DNA of 64,000 nucleotides from assembly GCA_965116935.1 (NCBI GenBank), contig OZ220737.1, positions 620,001 through 684,000 of the forward strand, written 5' to 3'. Positions 44,898 through 53,907 of the stretch are shown here, piece after piece. Position 1 is the stretch's first letter, and every line of letters starts with the position of its first letter. Position numbers and translations under genes: made by a program. This DNA is from VXYL01 sp965116935 (lineage in GTDB: Bacteria; Pseudomonadota; Gammaproteobacteria; Pseudomonadales; Azotimanducaceae). A model generated the notes under the pieces. That model was not told the origin of the DNA. It saw nothing but the letters and a program-made list of their open reading frames with translations, and made no database searches.

Positions 44898-45241
44898 CAG
44901 ACGGAGACCAGCCCTCGGCCATCAACCTGATTGCCGCACTGAGGGCGCGACGCCAATCCGACGACCTGCAGAAGCAGGCGGACGTACTCGCTGCAGCGGG
45001 GAAGTTCCTCAAGGGACGTGATCGTTCGAAGATTGCCCGCTCGGTCGTCTGGGCACTGCTAGGCCTGGTGACGAGTCTAGTCGTCTACGCGGGATTTGCT
45101 GGCTTGACGCCCGGTCTGTGGAAACAGGTCGAGCCGGCGACGCAATTCGCCCTAACCCTGTTGGCGACCGTCCTGCTTCCGATAGTCACGCTGGTTCTTG
45201 GATACTATTTCGGCAAGGGCGACGTCGACGAAAGCGAGTAG
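44894..45241 (+). CDS. Small two-helix membrane protein
   Basis: 115 residues, GTG start inside the upstream gene's end. A basic N-terminal half (LIAALRARRQSDDLQKQADV) is followed by two membrane helices, VVWALLGLVTSLVVYAGFAG and TLLATVLLPIVTLVLGYYFG, and an acidic tail. The family is not recognised. Confidence 0.55.
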   Translation: MTDGDQPSAINLIAALRARRQSDDLQKQADVLAAAGKFLKGRDRSKIARSVVWALLGLVTSLVVYAGFAGLTPGLWKQVEPATQFALTLLATVLLPIVTLVLGYYFGKGDVDESE

Positions 45242-45246
45242 CAGGA

Positions 45247-45777
45247 CTACGCCCGGCCCGTGCCGACGCTCTCGACTTCGCGCACCTCGCCCGTTTCTGG
45301 ATCGAATACGCGCCGCGGCTCGTCACTCATGTCCACGCCGGTCACGCGAACGAATTTGGCCCCACGGCAATAGCTGATCGAGTGGATCTCGCGAACGTCG
45401 AAGAGCCCGGCCCGGCCGGCCTCCAGGCGGTAGGTCCGCGTCGGCGCGATGCGCTCGCCGTCGACGGGTTGCGACCAGAGGGTCATGTCCGTGTAGCCCG
45501 ATGCTTGCCCGTAGACGGCCCAAGATTCGCCGTGATCGTGAGGCGGCGAGGTGCGCGGCGCGGTCATGTTGTAGGCCAAGACGCAGAAACCGAAATCCGG
45601 ATCCTCGTAGATCTGTGCCAAGCCCTCCTCGCCTGCACCGAGGTATGCGGCCCGGAAGCCCGGGTCGCCTAGCAGAGCTTCGAGCTTGCGCCTGACCTGA
45701 TCGCGGCTATGGCGGTCGTCGTTCACGGCAAGGATCGCTCGGACATCGCCGCAGAAGTCGACTAAAGAGTAGGCCAT
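45247..45777 (-). CDS. Cysteine-dioxygenase-like cupin (thiol dioxygenase)
   Basis: 176 residues. A cupin barrel with iron-ligand motif PPHDHGESWAVYGQASGYTD (about 77-96) and a later His (VREIHSISY), as in cysteine/3-mercaptopropionate dioxygenases. It inserts O2 into a thiol to give a sulfinate. It is directly downstream of the four-domain rhodanese gene on the same strand, a pairing that points to sulfur oxidation or thiol breakdown. The start is an ATG with no competing start. Confidence 0.75.
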   Translation of the reverse strand: MAYSLVDFCGDVRAILAVNDDRHSRDQVRRKLEALLGDPGFRAAYLGAGEEGLAQIYEDPDFGFCVLAYNMTAPRTSPPHDHGESWAVYGQASGYTDMTLWSQPVDGERIAPTRTYRLEAGRAGLFDVREIHSISYCRGAKFVRVTGVDMSDEPRRVFDPETGEVREVESVGTGRA

Positions 45778-45836
45778 GCCGGTCGCTCGCTACGTATTGC
45801 GGGGACTATGCCGCTGCCGTGCCCTTTGCGGCAACC

Positions 45837-47411
45837 TCAATACCTGCGGAAGCGGGCCGTCCCGTCGCGGGCAATCTGCTCGGGAAGTGCCACCTCCCAG
45901 GTCAGGTACTCGCGCATGAACTTCTCCTGCGCACCGCGATGCTCGTACGGCTTGTACCAGACGTCGTCCGTCGCACCGATGGCGCCGGCGAGACCCGTGT
46001 GCACCTCGCGCCCCTCGGCACGCCATCGTTCGTTGCCTCCACGAAGCGCCTCCACTTGGCGTCCGAATTCACGGGCCTCGTCGAGTGCAAGCCGCGCTAG
46101 CGTGCCGTCCGGTGATGTGAGCACCACCAGACCGTCCGGCGGGACCGTAGCCAGGGCACTCGCCAGTCGAGCCCGGACGCACCACAGCGCGCCGGGGATG
46201 TGACGCTGCTCATAGGCGGGGCTCGGTCCGAGGTCGATCACGGTCACCGCGTCCAAGTGCGCGGCCAGGTCGTCGGTGGTGACCGTCGCCTCAGCGAGCG
46301 TGCCCCGCAGGCTCGGTTGCCACGCCCCGGTGACCAAGGCTTCCGACCCCACGCCGCCGGCAAGGACGAACACGTTTCCCCAGCCCATCTGGATCAACCA
46401 GGATGCCGTCATCCTGGCGCGCACGCCCTCGCTGTCCGCAAGCACCAGCCGCGCATTGCGCACGGCGACATACTCGTCGGTTGCCTGCACGAGCTGGCCA
46501 CCGGGCGAATTGCGAAAGCCGGGCAGATGGCCTTCGGCGTATTCGTCGGGCGAGCGCACGTCGAGCAGGTACGTTGTCCGGCCCGGTTCCTCGCGCCATT
46601 CGTCGACGGTCGCACGTTCGACGTTCGGAACGCCGAAACGCTCGGCCACGCGCTCGGCCGCTGCCAAGGCCTTCGCCATGCCAGCGTCGCCCGGCAAGGG
46701 TGCGACGCGGGTCGCCGCGTGCTCCAACTCGAACCCGGCAAGATGCCAGCCCATCGTGCCGTCCTTGAGAGCTGCGACGCGGTTCTCGATCCCGGCGTTG
46801 ATCAGGCTCTGCGCGCCGATGATCGAGCGCGTTCGGCCCGCACAGTTGACCACGACGAACGTCCCCGGGTCGGGTGCCACGTCGTGGATGCGCAGAGCGA
46901 GTTCGGCACCGGGCATGTCGGTCGACGACGGGATGTTCATCCGGTGGTACTCGTCGTACGGTCGCGAGTCGACAACCACCACGTCCCGGCCTTCGTCCAG
47001 CATGCTCTTGACCTGGCCAGCCGTGACGCGCGGCGTGCCGTAGGTCTCTTCGACGAACTCGCCGAACGCCTTGCTCGGCACATTGACGCCGGAGAACACC
47101 TCGAGGCCGCGAGCGCGCCAACCCGCGAGACCGCCGGCGAGCACCCGCACGTCGGTGTACCCCAACACGCCCAGCCGTTCCCAGGCACGCCGGCTCAGAT
47201 CGTCGTCTGCGGACTCCGCGACGACCACCACGGGCGCGGCGTTGCGCGGCACGAGGTCGCCGATCACGAGTTCCATGGAGCTGAGCGGCACGCACACGGC
47301 GAACAGGAGATGCGCCTCGGCGAACGCGCCCTGCTCACGCACGTCGATCAAGGCCAACTCGGACTCCCCGAGAAGCATGTGCTTCAACTCCGCAGGAGCA
47401 ATCTCATGCAT
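45837..47411 (-). CDS. Four-domain rhodanese sulfurtransferase
   Basis: 524 residues. Four rhodanese folds: about 1-105 (ALIDVREQGAF), 125-230 (VVVVDSRPYDEYHRMNIPSS), 265-385 (YLLDVRSPDEYAEGHLPGFR) and 390-500 (VIDLGPSPAYEQRHIPGALW). Only the second has the active-site Cys (VVNCAGRTRS, Cys190); in the others the loop carries other residues. It probably moves persulfide sulfur between carriers, with the dioxygenase gene 59 bases downstream as the likely partner. ATG 47411 gives MHEIAPAEL at the family start. Confidence 0.83.
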   Translation of the reverse strand: MHEIAPAELKHMLLGESELALIDVREQGAFAEAHLLFAVCVPLSSMELVIGDLVPRNAAPVVVVAESADDDLSRRAWERLGVLGYTDVRVLAGGLAGWRARGLEVFSGVNVPSKAFGEFVEETYGTPRVTAGQVKSMLDEGRDVVVVDSRPYDEYHRMNIPSSTDMPGAELALRIHDVAPDPGTFVVVNCAGRTRSIIGAQSLINAGIENRVAALKDGTMGWHLAGFELEHAATRVAPLPGDAGMAKALAAAERVAERFGVPNVERATVDEWREEPGRTTYLLDVRSPDEYAEGHLPGFRNSPGGQLVQATDEYVAVRNARLVLADSEGVRARMTASWLIQMGWGNVFVLAGGVGSEALVTGAWQPSLRGTLAEATVTTDDLAAHLDAVTVIDLGPSPAYEQRHIPGALWCVRARLASALATVPPDGLVVLTSPDGTLARLALDEAREFGRQVEALRGGNERWRAEGREVHTGLAGAIGATDDVWYKPYEHRGAQEKFMREYLTWEVALPEQIARDGTARFRRY

Positions 47412-47532
47412 GGGAACCTCCGCATGGTCGCAACGATCCCGCCCCACATCGTAACCGGGCGTTCCTGACCGCACTGACCTCGCATGCCAGGCTGCGTCGG
47501 TGATCCAATCGAATCATGTCGACCGCACCTCG

Positions 47533-48345
47533 TCACAGAGAACGGACTACGCGGAATCCTGTGTTGAAGTAGCGCCGGTCTGGGCTGTAGGTGTAGCGGG
47601 TGGCGGAGCGCAGGCTGCGGGGGCGGCTGTACCAGGAGCCACCGCGGAGAACGCGGGCCTGGCACATGGTTCCACCTCTCGCTTCCCAGGCACTGCCGTC
47701 GGCCGGGGCTCTTTCGTAGCTGTCGTGCCAGCAGTCTTGGGTCCACTCCCAGACGTTGCCGTGCATGTCGTAGAGGCCCCATTCGTTGGCTGGGAAGGAG
47801 CGCGTCGGGGCGGGGGAGCGTGTGTCCCACTCGCTGCCGCAGTCGAGGCAGTTGGCGCGATTGGTGCCGATGTCGTCGCCCCAGGCGTAGGCTCCTTCGG
47901 AACCGGCTCGGGCCGCGTACTCCCACTCGGCCTCGCTCGGCAGGCGATAGTTGCGCCCGGTTCGGGACGACAGCCAACGCGCATAGCCGCGCGCGTCGGC
48001 CCAGTTCACGTTAATGGCCGGGCGCGAGTCGCGGCCCCAGCCATTGTCGGGTGGGCTGTACGAAGCGCAGCCGCCGGCATCAACGCAAGCGTCCCACTCA
48101 GCGAAGGTCACTTCCGCAACGCCCATGGCGAACGACCTTCTGAGCCGCACTCGATGCACGGGGCGTTCATAGCCGAAGCTGCGAGTGTCCTGGGGCGGCG
48201 TGCCCATCTGGAAGGAGCCGGCCGGGACGATCACCATCTCCGGGCAGCTCGCACAGTCGCGGAACTTCTCGCCCGCCTTGTTCGCCGCGCTGGCCATACC
48301 GACGGCGAGCGCAAGCGCCACCGATGCTGCAATTGCCTGAACCAT
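47533..48345 (-). CDS. FGE-sulfatase-fold (SUMF1-like) exported protein
   Basis: 270 residues. Signal peptide (VQAIAASVALALAVGMASA); then CPEMVIVPAGSFQMGTPPQD, YRLPSEAEWEYAARAG, ANEWGLYDMHGNVWEWTQDC and ARVLRGGSWYSRPRSLRSAT, the complete SUMF1 fold. At the site where true formylglycine-generating enzymes have two Cys (W-x-C ... C), this protein has Ser (SWYSRPRSLRS). It should therefore not convert Cys to formylglycine; such proteins can bind peptides or act with iron. Broken relatives lie at 41386 and 43852. Confidence 0.8.
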   Translation of the reverse strand: MVQAIAASVALALAVGMASAANKAGEKFRDCASCPEMVIVPAGSFQMGTPPQDTRSFGYERPVHRVRLRRSFAMGVAEVTFAEWDACVDAGGCASYSPPDNGWGRDSRPAINVNWADARGYARWLSSRTGRNYRLPSEAEWEYAARAGSEGAYAWGDDIGTNRANCLDCGSEWDTRSPAPTRSFPANEWGLYDMHGNVWEWTQDCWHDSYERAPADGSAWEARGGTMCQARVLRGGSWYSRPRSLRSATRYTYSPDRRYFNTGFRVVRSL

Positions 48346-48432
48346 AGGGTTGCTTCTCTGCGCCTAGGGTCTGCTTGAAAGTGCGCCTGTCGGCGCGGGC
48401 GAGGTGCAAGAAGCCCTTGCCCCCCAGCGATT

Positions 48433-49608
48433 TCAGGCCGCCGCACACACCGCTGCGCGACTCGAAATGCCGACGCCCCGACCGCCCATGCGAATCGGGT
48501 TGCGGTCGTGGCCGTTGGTGCAGTAGCCGATGGAGATGCCGGTGGCGGGATCGGCCCATGCGATCTGGCCGCCGGCGCCGCCGTGGCCGAATGCCAAGGG
48601 GGAGTTGTCGTGACCGAAGCCGCGGAAGTTGCGGTCCTTGTCGCCCGAAACGACGATGCCGAGGCCGCGATTCACGCGCTTTTTCGACAGCGGATCGAAG
48701 AGGTCGCCGCTTCGCACGGTGCGGGCCATGTCGAGGGTCGAGTCTTCCCAGACGCGCCTTCGGCCGACGCTGCCGCCGTGCAGCAAGCCTTGGTAGAAGA
48801 GGGCGACCTCGGCGGCGGTCATGATGCCGCCGCCGCCCGGCACGCCGACGGCCTGCACTTCCGGGTAGTTGAACGAGAGGATCACTTCCTCCGTCACTTC
48901 CGTCACCGGCGGCTCCGGCAGGCCGAGGCGAGCGTAGTCTTCGCTGGTCAAGGGATCGCCGCAGTGCGTGAGTTCCGCCACGTCCTTGGCGCGCTCCGAC
49001 GGCAAGCCCACGAACATGTCCGGCAGGCCCAAGGGTTCGGCGATCTCTGTGCGCACGAACTCGGTGAAGTCGCGACCGCTGCGGCGCTCGATGATCTCGG
49101 CGATCACCCACATGCTGGACGTCGGGTGGTATTCGAACTTCGAGCCGGGTTCCCAGTTGAGCCGCCACGTCGCAAAGCGCTGCAGGCGGCGCTCGCGGTC
49201 CAGCCAGTCGGTGGGACGAAACGGCGCCGACGGGAAGCCGGCGCTGTGCAGGAAGAGCTGCTCCACCGTCACGACTTCCTTGCCGTTGGTGGCGAACTCC
49301 GGAACGATGTCGCCGGCGAGTTCGTCCACCGAAAGGTCGCCGGACTCGATCAGGAGCCACGCCGCCGCCGAGGTGATGGCCTTGGTGGAGGAGAAGATGC
49401 AATAGAGCGAGTCGTTCGTTTCGTTGCCGAACGTCTCGAAGAGGCCAAGGCGCCCCTCGCGGGCAACCGCAATCTGCGCCGACGGCAAGAGGCCCTCGTC
49501 CACCTCCTTGCGCACCCGCTCGCGCAGGTTGTCGAGCGCCTCCGGATCAAGGCCAATGCTCGCCGGATCCGCCAGCCAATCACTCCTCGATGCTTCGCTC
49601 ACCGCCAC
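48433..49608 (-). CDS. Serine beta-lactamase-like hydrolase (class C/EstB family)
   Basis: 391 residues. The S-x-x-K motif is present as IFSSTKAITSAA (Ser about 73, Lys 76), the Tyr motif as FEYHPTSSMW (about 156-165), and a C-terminal HGG in AFGHGGAGGQIAW (about 345-357). Members hydrolyse esters, D-peptides or beta-lactams; no clear signal peptide, so probably an intracellular esterase. GTG start at 49608; the start two codons in is equally possible. Upstream on the other strand is the dioxygenase gene. Confidence 0.82.
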   Translation of the reverse strand: MAVSEASRSDWLADPASIGLDPEALDNLRERVRKEVDEGLLPSAQIAVAREGRLGLFETFGNETNDSLYCIFSSTKAITSAAAWLLIESGDLSVDELAGDIVPEFATNGKEVVTVEQLFLHSAGFPSAPFRPTDWLDRERRLQRFATWRLNWEPGSKFEYHPTSSMWVIAEIIERRSGRDFTEFVRTEIAEPLGLPDMFVGLPSERAKDVAELTHCGDPLTSEDYARLGLPEPPVTEVTEEVILSFNYPEVQAVGVPGGGGIMTAAEVALFYQGLLHGGSVGRRRVWEDSTLDMARTVRSGDLFDPLSKKRVNRGLGIVVSGDKDRNFRGFGHDNSPLAFGHGGAGGQIAWADPATGISIGYCTNGHDRNPIRMGGRGVGISSRAAVCAAA

Positions 49609-49733
49609 CCTCCACCGTCGCCAACAAAGGACGCGATTGTACGTTTAATGGAACGCCGCAAACCCCGCTCGCGGGTGAAGCCGAAGAGCCTGCTGAAGAC
49701 CCTGCTAAAGTCCCCGGTGCAATCCAATCGAAG

Positions 49734-50645
49734 GTGAGCGCCGTGGAGTTCGTCTCTCGTCCTCTTCCGGGAAACTTCGGCACCGAGATTCTCGATCTCG
49801 ACACCGCCGGCGTCAGCGACGCTGGGGTCCGCGAAATCCTGCTTACGCTCTACCGCAGCCGTTTCGTCGTCCTGCGCACCGAAGGGCTCACGGATGACGC
49901 CTACGTCGCCTTCGCCGAGCGTCTGGGCGAGCCCATCCGCCTGACCAAGAACCCCGGCGATCCCGAGCATCCAGAAATCGTCCGCATCACCAACATCGGC
50001 ATCGACACCAAGCGCGAACCGAAGGGCGCGGCGCACTGGCACACCGACCAATCCTTCCGCAACCAAGTGGCCTCGGTGACGATGCTGTACTCCGTGCAGG
50101 CACCCGACATCGGTGGCGCAACCCGCTTCTGCGACATGGCCGCCGCCTACGACGCCCTGCCGAAAGCGATGCAGCGCCGCATCGAAGGCCTGACCGTTCT
50201 GCACCTTCACGGCCGTTCCGTGGTGGCGCGCCCAGGCGACCACGTTCCGCTCCCGCTGAAGTGGCTTGACCCCCAGGAAACCGTCCAGCATCCGCTGGTA
50301 CGGCGCCACCCCATCACCGGTCAGAAGACCCTCTACGCCATCACCGGCACCAGCCAGGGCATCGTCGGCATGGAGCAACAAGCGGCAGAAGAGCTACTTG
50401 AGGAACTCTGCCAGCACGCTCTGCAAGAACGCTTCCTCGCCGCCCACACCCACCGCCGCCACGACCTCCTCATGTGGGACAACCCCACCACCATGCACAG
50501 CGCCACCCCCATAGCCGCTGCCACCGGTGACCACGACACCCGGCTGATCCACCGCATCAGCCTGCACGGCCGTCCACCGGTGTTCCAAGACCAAGGCGAC
50601 GGGCCCGCCGAACACGCACCGTCGGCAGCAGCATCCGGCGCATAG
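49734..50645 (+). CDS. TauD/TfdA-family alpha-ketoglutarate dioxygenase
   Basis: 303 residues. Iron-binding H-x-D in HWHTDQSFR (about 103-111) and the distal His in TTMHSATPI (about 250), and Arg further on (DTRLIHRISL) that binds 2-oxoglutarate. RSRFVVLRTEGLTDDAYVAF opens the fold. It hydroxylates a small molecule, typically taurine, 2,4-D-like acids or other side chains; the substrate is unknown. GTG 49734 with AAGG nearby puts the start at the family N-terminus. The MFS gene follows by 20 bases. Confidence 0.83.
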   Translation: MSAVEFVSRPLPGNFGTEILDLDTAGVSDAGVREILLTLYRSRFVVLRTEGLTDDAYVAFAERLGEPIRLTKNPGDPEHPEIVRITNIGIDTKREPKGAAHWHTDQSFRNQVASVTMLYSVQAPDIGGATRFCDMAAAYDALPKAMQRRIEGLTVLHLHGRSVVARPGDHVPLPLKWLDPQETVQHPLVRRHPITGQKTLYAITGTSQGIVGMEQQAAEELLEELCQHALQERFLAAHTHRRHDLLMWDNPTTMHSATPIAAATGDHDTRLIHRISLHGRPPVFQDQGDGPAEHAPSAAASGA

Positions 50646-50665
50646 GCTCGCCGACCTCCAGCCCG

Positions 50666-51961
50666 GTGCGGCCCAGCGGCGCGGAGTCGGCGACCGCCGA
50701 CGGCACCCCACAGCGCCTTTTCAACCGCCATTTCCTGCTGCTTTGGCAAGGCCAGACCGTCAGCGGCGTCGGCATTTCGCTGTCGCAGATCGCCACGGTG
50801 TACTGGCTGCTGCAGGAGACTGGATCCGCTACTACCATGGGATTGGTGTCCATGGCCGCCGCGCTTCCGGGGGTCATCCTGGGGCCGGTGGGCGGCGCCA
50901 TCGCGGATCGCTACTCCCGCAAGCGGCTGATCGTCATCGGCGACTGCCTGCTCGGCGTGGCCGCGCTCTGCCTCGGCTTCGCCTTTCTGGCGGTCGATGG
51001 CGCGGTGGGCGCGAAGGTGGCGGCGCTCGTCGTGTCCGGCGTTCTCACCGGCATCGTCAGCTCGTTCTTTCGCCCGGCGGTGATGGCGTCGATCCCGAAC
51101 CTCGTTCCGAGCACGCGGCTGTCCACGGCAAATGCCATGAACAGCTTCTCCATGACCGCCAGCATGGGCATCGGCACCGCCATCGGCGGGGTGCTGTTTC
51201 GTCTCCTAGGCGCACCGGCGCTGTTCCTTGCCAACGGCGTCACCTATCTCGTCTCGGCGCTCTCGGAGACGTTCATTCGCGTGCCGCAAACCCTTCCACA
51301 AGCGCCGCCGTCGATGCGGGCGCTGTTCTCCGCCTTCGTCTCGGATGTCGCCACCGGTCTCGGCCACGTCTGGAATCGACCGGGCCTGCGCAACATGGTG
51401 CTCGCCTTCGCCGTGCTCAACCTCGTTTCGGCACCGACCGGCGTGCTGCTGCCGATCCTGCTGGACCAGCATCGCGGACTCGCGCCAGACTGGTTCGGCT
51501 ACCTGATGGCGGCGATGGCCGCCGGCAACGTCGCTGGCATGGCATTCGCGGGCCTGGTTCGCATCGACGGGCCGGCACGCCTGGTCTGCGGCCTCAGCGC
51601 GCTCTTCACCATGGCCGGCGCGACGTTCCTGATGGGCGTCGCCGAATCCCCCTACATCCTGCTCGCGGCCAACGCGGTCAACGGCGTCTTCATGGGCATC
51701 ATGACGGTGGCCTTCACGACGCTGATGCAGGCGACCACCCCCGACGAACTGCGCGGTCGGGTGATGAGCGTGATGATGACCGTTATCGGCGGCACCGTAC
51801 CGCTGGCCATGGGCCTCGCCGGCGTCCTCGCCGACGCCGTGGACCAGAACGTGCCCTTGCTGTTCATGGCCGCCGGCGCACTGACCGCAGGCGTCGCCAC
51901 CGTGGTCGGATGCAACCGACCGTTCCGGGAGTTCATCGGCACCCGGCTGCTCGGAGCGTGA
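50666..51961 (+). CDS. MFS transporter (DHA-type exporter)
   Basis: 431 residues, 12 predicted helices. The first begins FLLLWQGQTVSGVGISLSQI; the loop 2-3 motif is GGAIADRYSRKRLIVIGD (G-x-x-x-D-R-x-x-R-K), diagnostic of the superfamily. A second half with TPDELRGRVMSVMMT is typical of the MFS_3/enterobactin-exporter group. It probably exports the product or substrate of the upstream dioxygenase (gap 20 bases), or a drug. GTG start. Confidence 0.85.
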   Translation: MRPSGAESATADGTPQRLFNRHFLLLWQGQTVSGVGISLSQIATVYWLLQETGSATTMGLVSMAAALPGVILGPVGGAIADRYSRKRLIVIGDCLLGVAALCLGFAFLAVDGAVGAKVAALVVSGVLTGIVSSFFRPAVMASIPNLVPSTRLSTANAMNSFSMTASMGIGTAIGGVLFRLLGAPALFLANGVTYLVSALSETFIRVPQTLPQAPPSMRALFSAFVSDVATGLGHVWNRPGLRNMVLAFAVLNLVSAPTGVLLPILLDQHRGLAPDWFGYLMAAMAAGNVAGMAFAGLVRIDGPARLVCGLSALFTMAGATFLMGVAESPYILLAANAVNGVFMGIMTVAFTTLMQATTPDELRGRVMSVMMTVIGGTVPLAMGLAGVLADAVDQNVPLLFMAAGALTAGVATVVGCNRPFREFIGTRLLGA

Positions 51962-52089
51962 ATCTGGTGCCGTTCCGCGCCCGAAATGGTGGCGTTGTTC
52001 GGCGCTGGCGCTTTGTTGGTGTTTTCTGGAAACGGGGGTTGCGGTGGGCTTGGCCGGCTCCGCTGCGTGCGCGCCTTCGGCACGCTTGG

Positions 52090-52115
52090 AGGGCGGGACG
52101 CCCTCCGTCCAGAAA
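52090..52115. repeat. Intergenic hairpin of the ggaggg-gccctcc type
   Basis: ggagggcgggacgccctcc forms a 7-8 bp stem after the MFS gene. The same structure with other loop bases occurs at 9813, 10041, 12400 and 12485. Confidence 0.45.
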
Positions 52116-52180
52116 GGTCCTCGCATGGCAGGGGCTGTTGCTTTGGTGATTGCCGGCTGGCTTTGTTCTAGGCTGGCTCG

Positions 52181-52636
52181 CTAGGCGAAGCCGAGCTGGT
52201 GCCAAGCCTCGTATAGGGCGATGGAGGCCGAGTTGGCTAGGTTGATGCTGCGGGAGTTCGGGCGCATGGGGATGTGGATGCGCTGGGTCGCCGGGAAGGA
52301 GGCGAGGATCTGCTCCGGCAGGCCACTCGACTCGGGGCCGAACAGGAGCACGTCGTCGGCCCTGTATTCGATGGTGTCGTAGCGCGTCTCGCCTCGGCTG
52401 CTGAACGCCATCGTCCGACGCCCGGCAACCGAGCCCAGGAACGCCGCGTAGTTCGGATGCACGGTCGTGGTGGCGAGGTCGCGATAGTCGAGTCCGGCGC
52501 GCCTGAGCCGCGTGTCGGTCAACTCGAAGCCGAGTGGCTCGATCAGTGCGAGCTCCGCCCCGGTGTTCGCGGCCAGCCGCATCAACGCCCCGGTGTTGGG
52601 CGGAATCTCCGGTTCGTACAAGGCAATGGTCAGCAC
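52181..52636 (-). CDS. trmL: tRNA (cytidine/uridine-34-2'-O)-methyltransferase TrmL
   Basis: 151 residues, normal length for this SPOUT enzyme. LTIALYEPEIPPNTGALMRL (Asn near 14), VLLFGPESSGLP (about 96-107) and the C-terminal MRPNSRSINLANSASIALYE knot signature are complete. It methylates the wobble ribose of tRNA-Leu isoacceptors in E. coli. GTG start at 52636. It lies alone, with a double-hairpin repeat just upstream. Confidence 0.9.
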   Translation of the reverse strand: MLTIALYEPEIPPNTGALMRLAANTGAELALIEPLGFELTDTRLRRAGLDYRDLATTTVHPNYAAFLGSVAGRRTMAFSSRGETRYDTIEYRADDVLLFGPESSGLPEQILASFPATQRIHIPMRPNSRSINLANSASIALYEAWHQLGFA

Positions 52637-52656
52637 CGGTTCAGCCTAGAGCTTGC

Positions 52657-52697
52657 GCGCCCTGTGGGCGCGTTGGCAATTCGCCTAGCGAACTGCT
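52657..52697 (-). repeat. Double-hairpin dispersed repeat (reverse)
   Basis: gcgccctgtgggcgc and agttcgctaggcgaatt (read on the minus strand) form the two stems of the family. Confidence 0.6.
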
Positions 52698-52850
52698 CCC
52701 TTCCTGCTCGCGTTCGCTCGCAGCTGCGTCATTCTAGGGGCGCACGGTCGTCAGGAGATGGGTCATCCATGCGCGGGAGTGCATTCCTCACGCCGCAACA
52801 GCTTTGAGCCGATCTGCGCGAAAGTCCGATCTCTTTCGTGCGGGCTCCCC

Positions 52851-52879
52851 TTGATTAACTCTTAAATACAAAGTACGAT
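52851..52879 (+). promoter_or_regulatory. Promoter of the membrane/regulator pair
   Basis: TTGATT (52851-52856), 17 bases, TACGAT (52874-52879). Transcription would start near 52886, after the first ATG of the frame (52878), which supports the GTG at 52929, preceded by AGGAGGA. Confidence 0.6.
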
Positions 52880-52928
52880 GAAAACGCGAGTAAGCAATCA
52901 GGGTTCCACTTTCAGGAGGAGAAGACGC

Positions 52929-53501
52929 GTGACTGATTCAGCTTCCATCAAGGACGACCTCGCCTTTGTTCGGGCGGCGGCGGAGGGTTCGTCCGTGCAT
53001 GTGCCGGCAATCTACTTGCTTTGGGCAGCGATTTGCCTGGTCGGATTTCCGCTCGTTGATGTCGTCGGGCCGGGCTCGAGCTGGGTCGGCGTCTATTGGA
53101 CCATTGCCGGTCCACTCGGAGGCGTTCTGACCTGGCGGCTCGCCGTGCAAGCGGGCCGTCGTGCGGGTCAGACGGACCGCCGCACGGGAAAGCGTTGGAT
53201 GGGTCACTTTCTGGCGTTCTTTGCCGCAGGGTTGCTCGGCATGGGTCTCACCGCAGCAGGCCAACTGAGCTGGTCGGGCGTTGGATCCTTGTGGATCCTG
53301 CTTCTCGCCTTGACCTACTTCCTCGCCGGGTTGCATTTGGAACGACGGCTGATGCCAATCGGCATCGTTCTGGCGGCGGGGTACGTGGTCACGCTCTATC
53401 TGCCCGAGTACGGCGCCACCACGGCGGGTGTAGCGGTTGCCGCCGCGTTGGTGGCACAGGCATGGCTTGGCGCGCGGGGGGCGCAGCATGCAGCGGACTG
53501 A
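52929..53501 (+). CDS. Membrane protein with paired regulator
   Basis: 190 residues, about five or six hydrophobic helices (PAIYLLWAAICLVGFPLVDV, GVYWTIAGPLGGVLTWRLAV, FLAFFAAGLLGMGLTAAG, SLWILLLALTYFLAGL, LMPIGIVLAAGYVVTLYLP). No known family; the pairing of such proteins with a small wHTH is common and suggests a sensor or a stress-related membrane protein. GTG start with AGGAGGA 8 bases ahead. The end overlaps the next gene by 14 bases. Confidence 0.7.
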   Translation: MTDSASIKDDLAFVRAAAEGSSVHVPAIYLLWAAICLVGFPLVDVVGPGSSWVGVYWTIAGPLGGVLTWRLAVQAGRRAGQTDRRTGKRWMGHFLAFFAAGLLGMGLTAAGQLSWSGVGSLWILLLALTYFLAGLHLERRLMPIGIVLAAGYVVTLYLPEYGATTAGVAVAAALVAQAWLGARGAQHAAD

Positions 53502-53814
53502 CCCCGACATCGACAGTGTCGAGGAGTTGGGAGCACTGCGGGGACTGCTCGAACACCGCGTTCGGCTCGCGATCTGCGTGCTGCTCTCCGCGCACGACTC
53601 GATGTCCTACAGTCGCCTCAAGCAGGTGTTGGGAGAAACAGACGGCAGTTTGGGCACTCACCTGCGCAAGCTGGAGGACGGTGGCTATCTCGTGGCGGAG
53701 AAGAGCTTCCGCGACCGACGGCCCGTGACCTGGTACGAGCTGACCGACAAGGGACGCTCCAGCCTCAACGAGCACGTCGCCAATCTGGCGAGACTGATAG
53801 ATCGAGCGGGGTAG
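53488..53814 (+). CDS. Winged-helix DNA-binding regulator (HTH_34/MarR-like)
   Basis: 108 residues. LGALRGLLEHRVRLAICVLL, SYSRLKQVLGETDGSLGTHL, RKLEDGGYLVAEKSF, RRPVTWYELTDKGRSSLNEH match the small PadR/HTH_34 fold that regulates adjacent membrane genes. It overlaps the preceding membrane gene by 14 bases and probably represses the shared promoter at 52851. Confidence 0.8.
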   Translation: MQRTDPDIDSVEELGALRGLLEHRVRLAICVLLSAHDSMSYSRLKQVLGETDGSLGTHLRKLEDGGYLVAEKSFRDRRPVTWYELTDKGRSSLNEHVANLARLIDRAG

Positions 53815-53907
53815 CGGCCTAAGGCGCGGTGGCAGTTCGGAGCGCTCCTTGACAGTGTCCTGGCGATCTACCATCTTGCGGCCTCCTTGAAAGCGAGGTG
53901 ATCCACC

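Noticed and set aside
47533..48345. A working formylglycine-generating enzyme
   Set aside because: The catalytic Cys positions are Ser in this protein, and no sulfatase gene is nearby.
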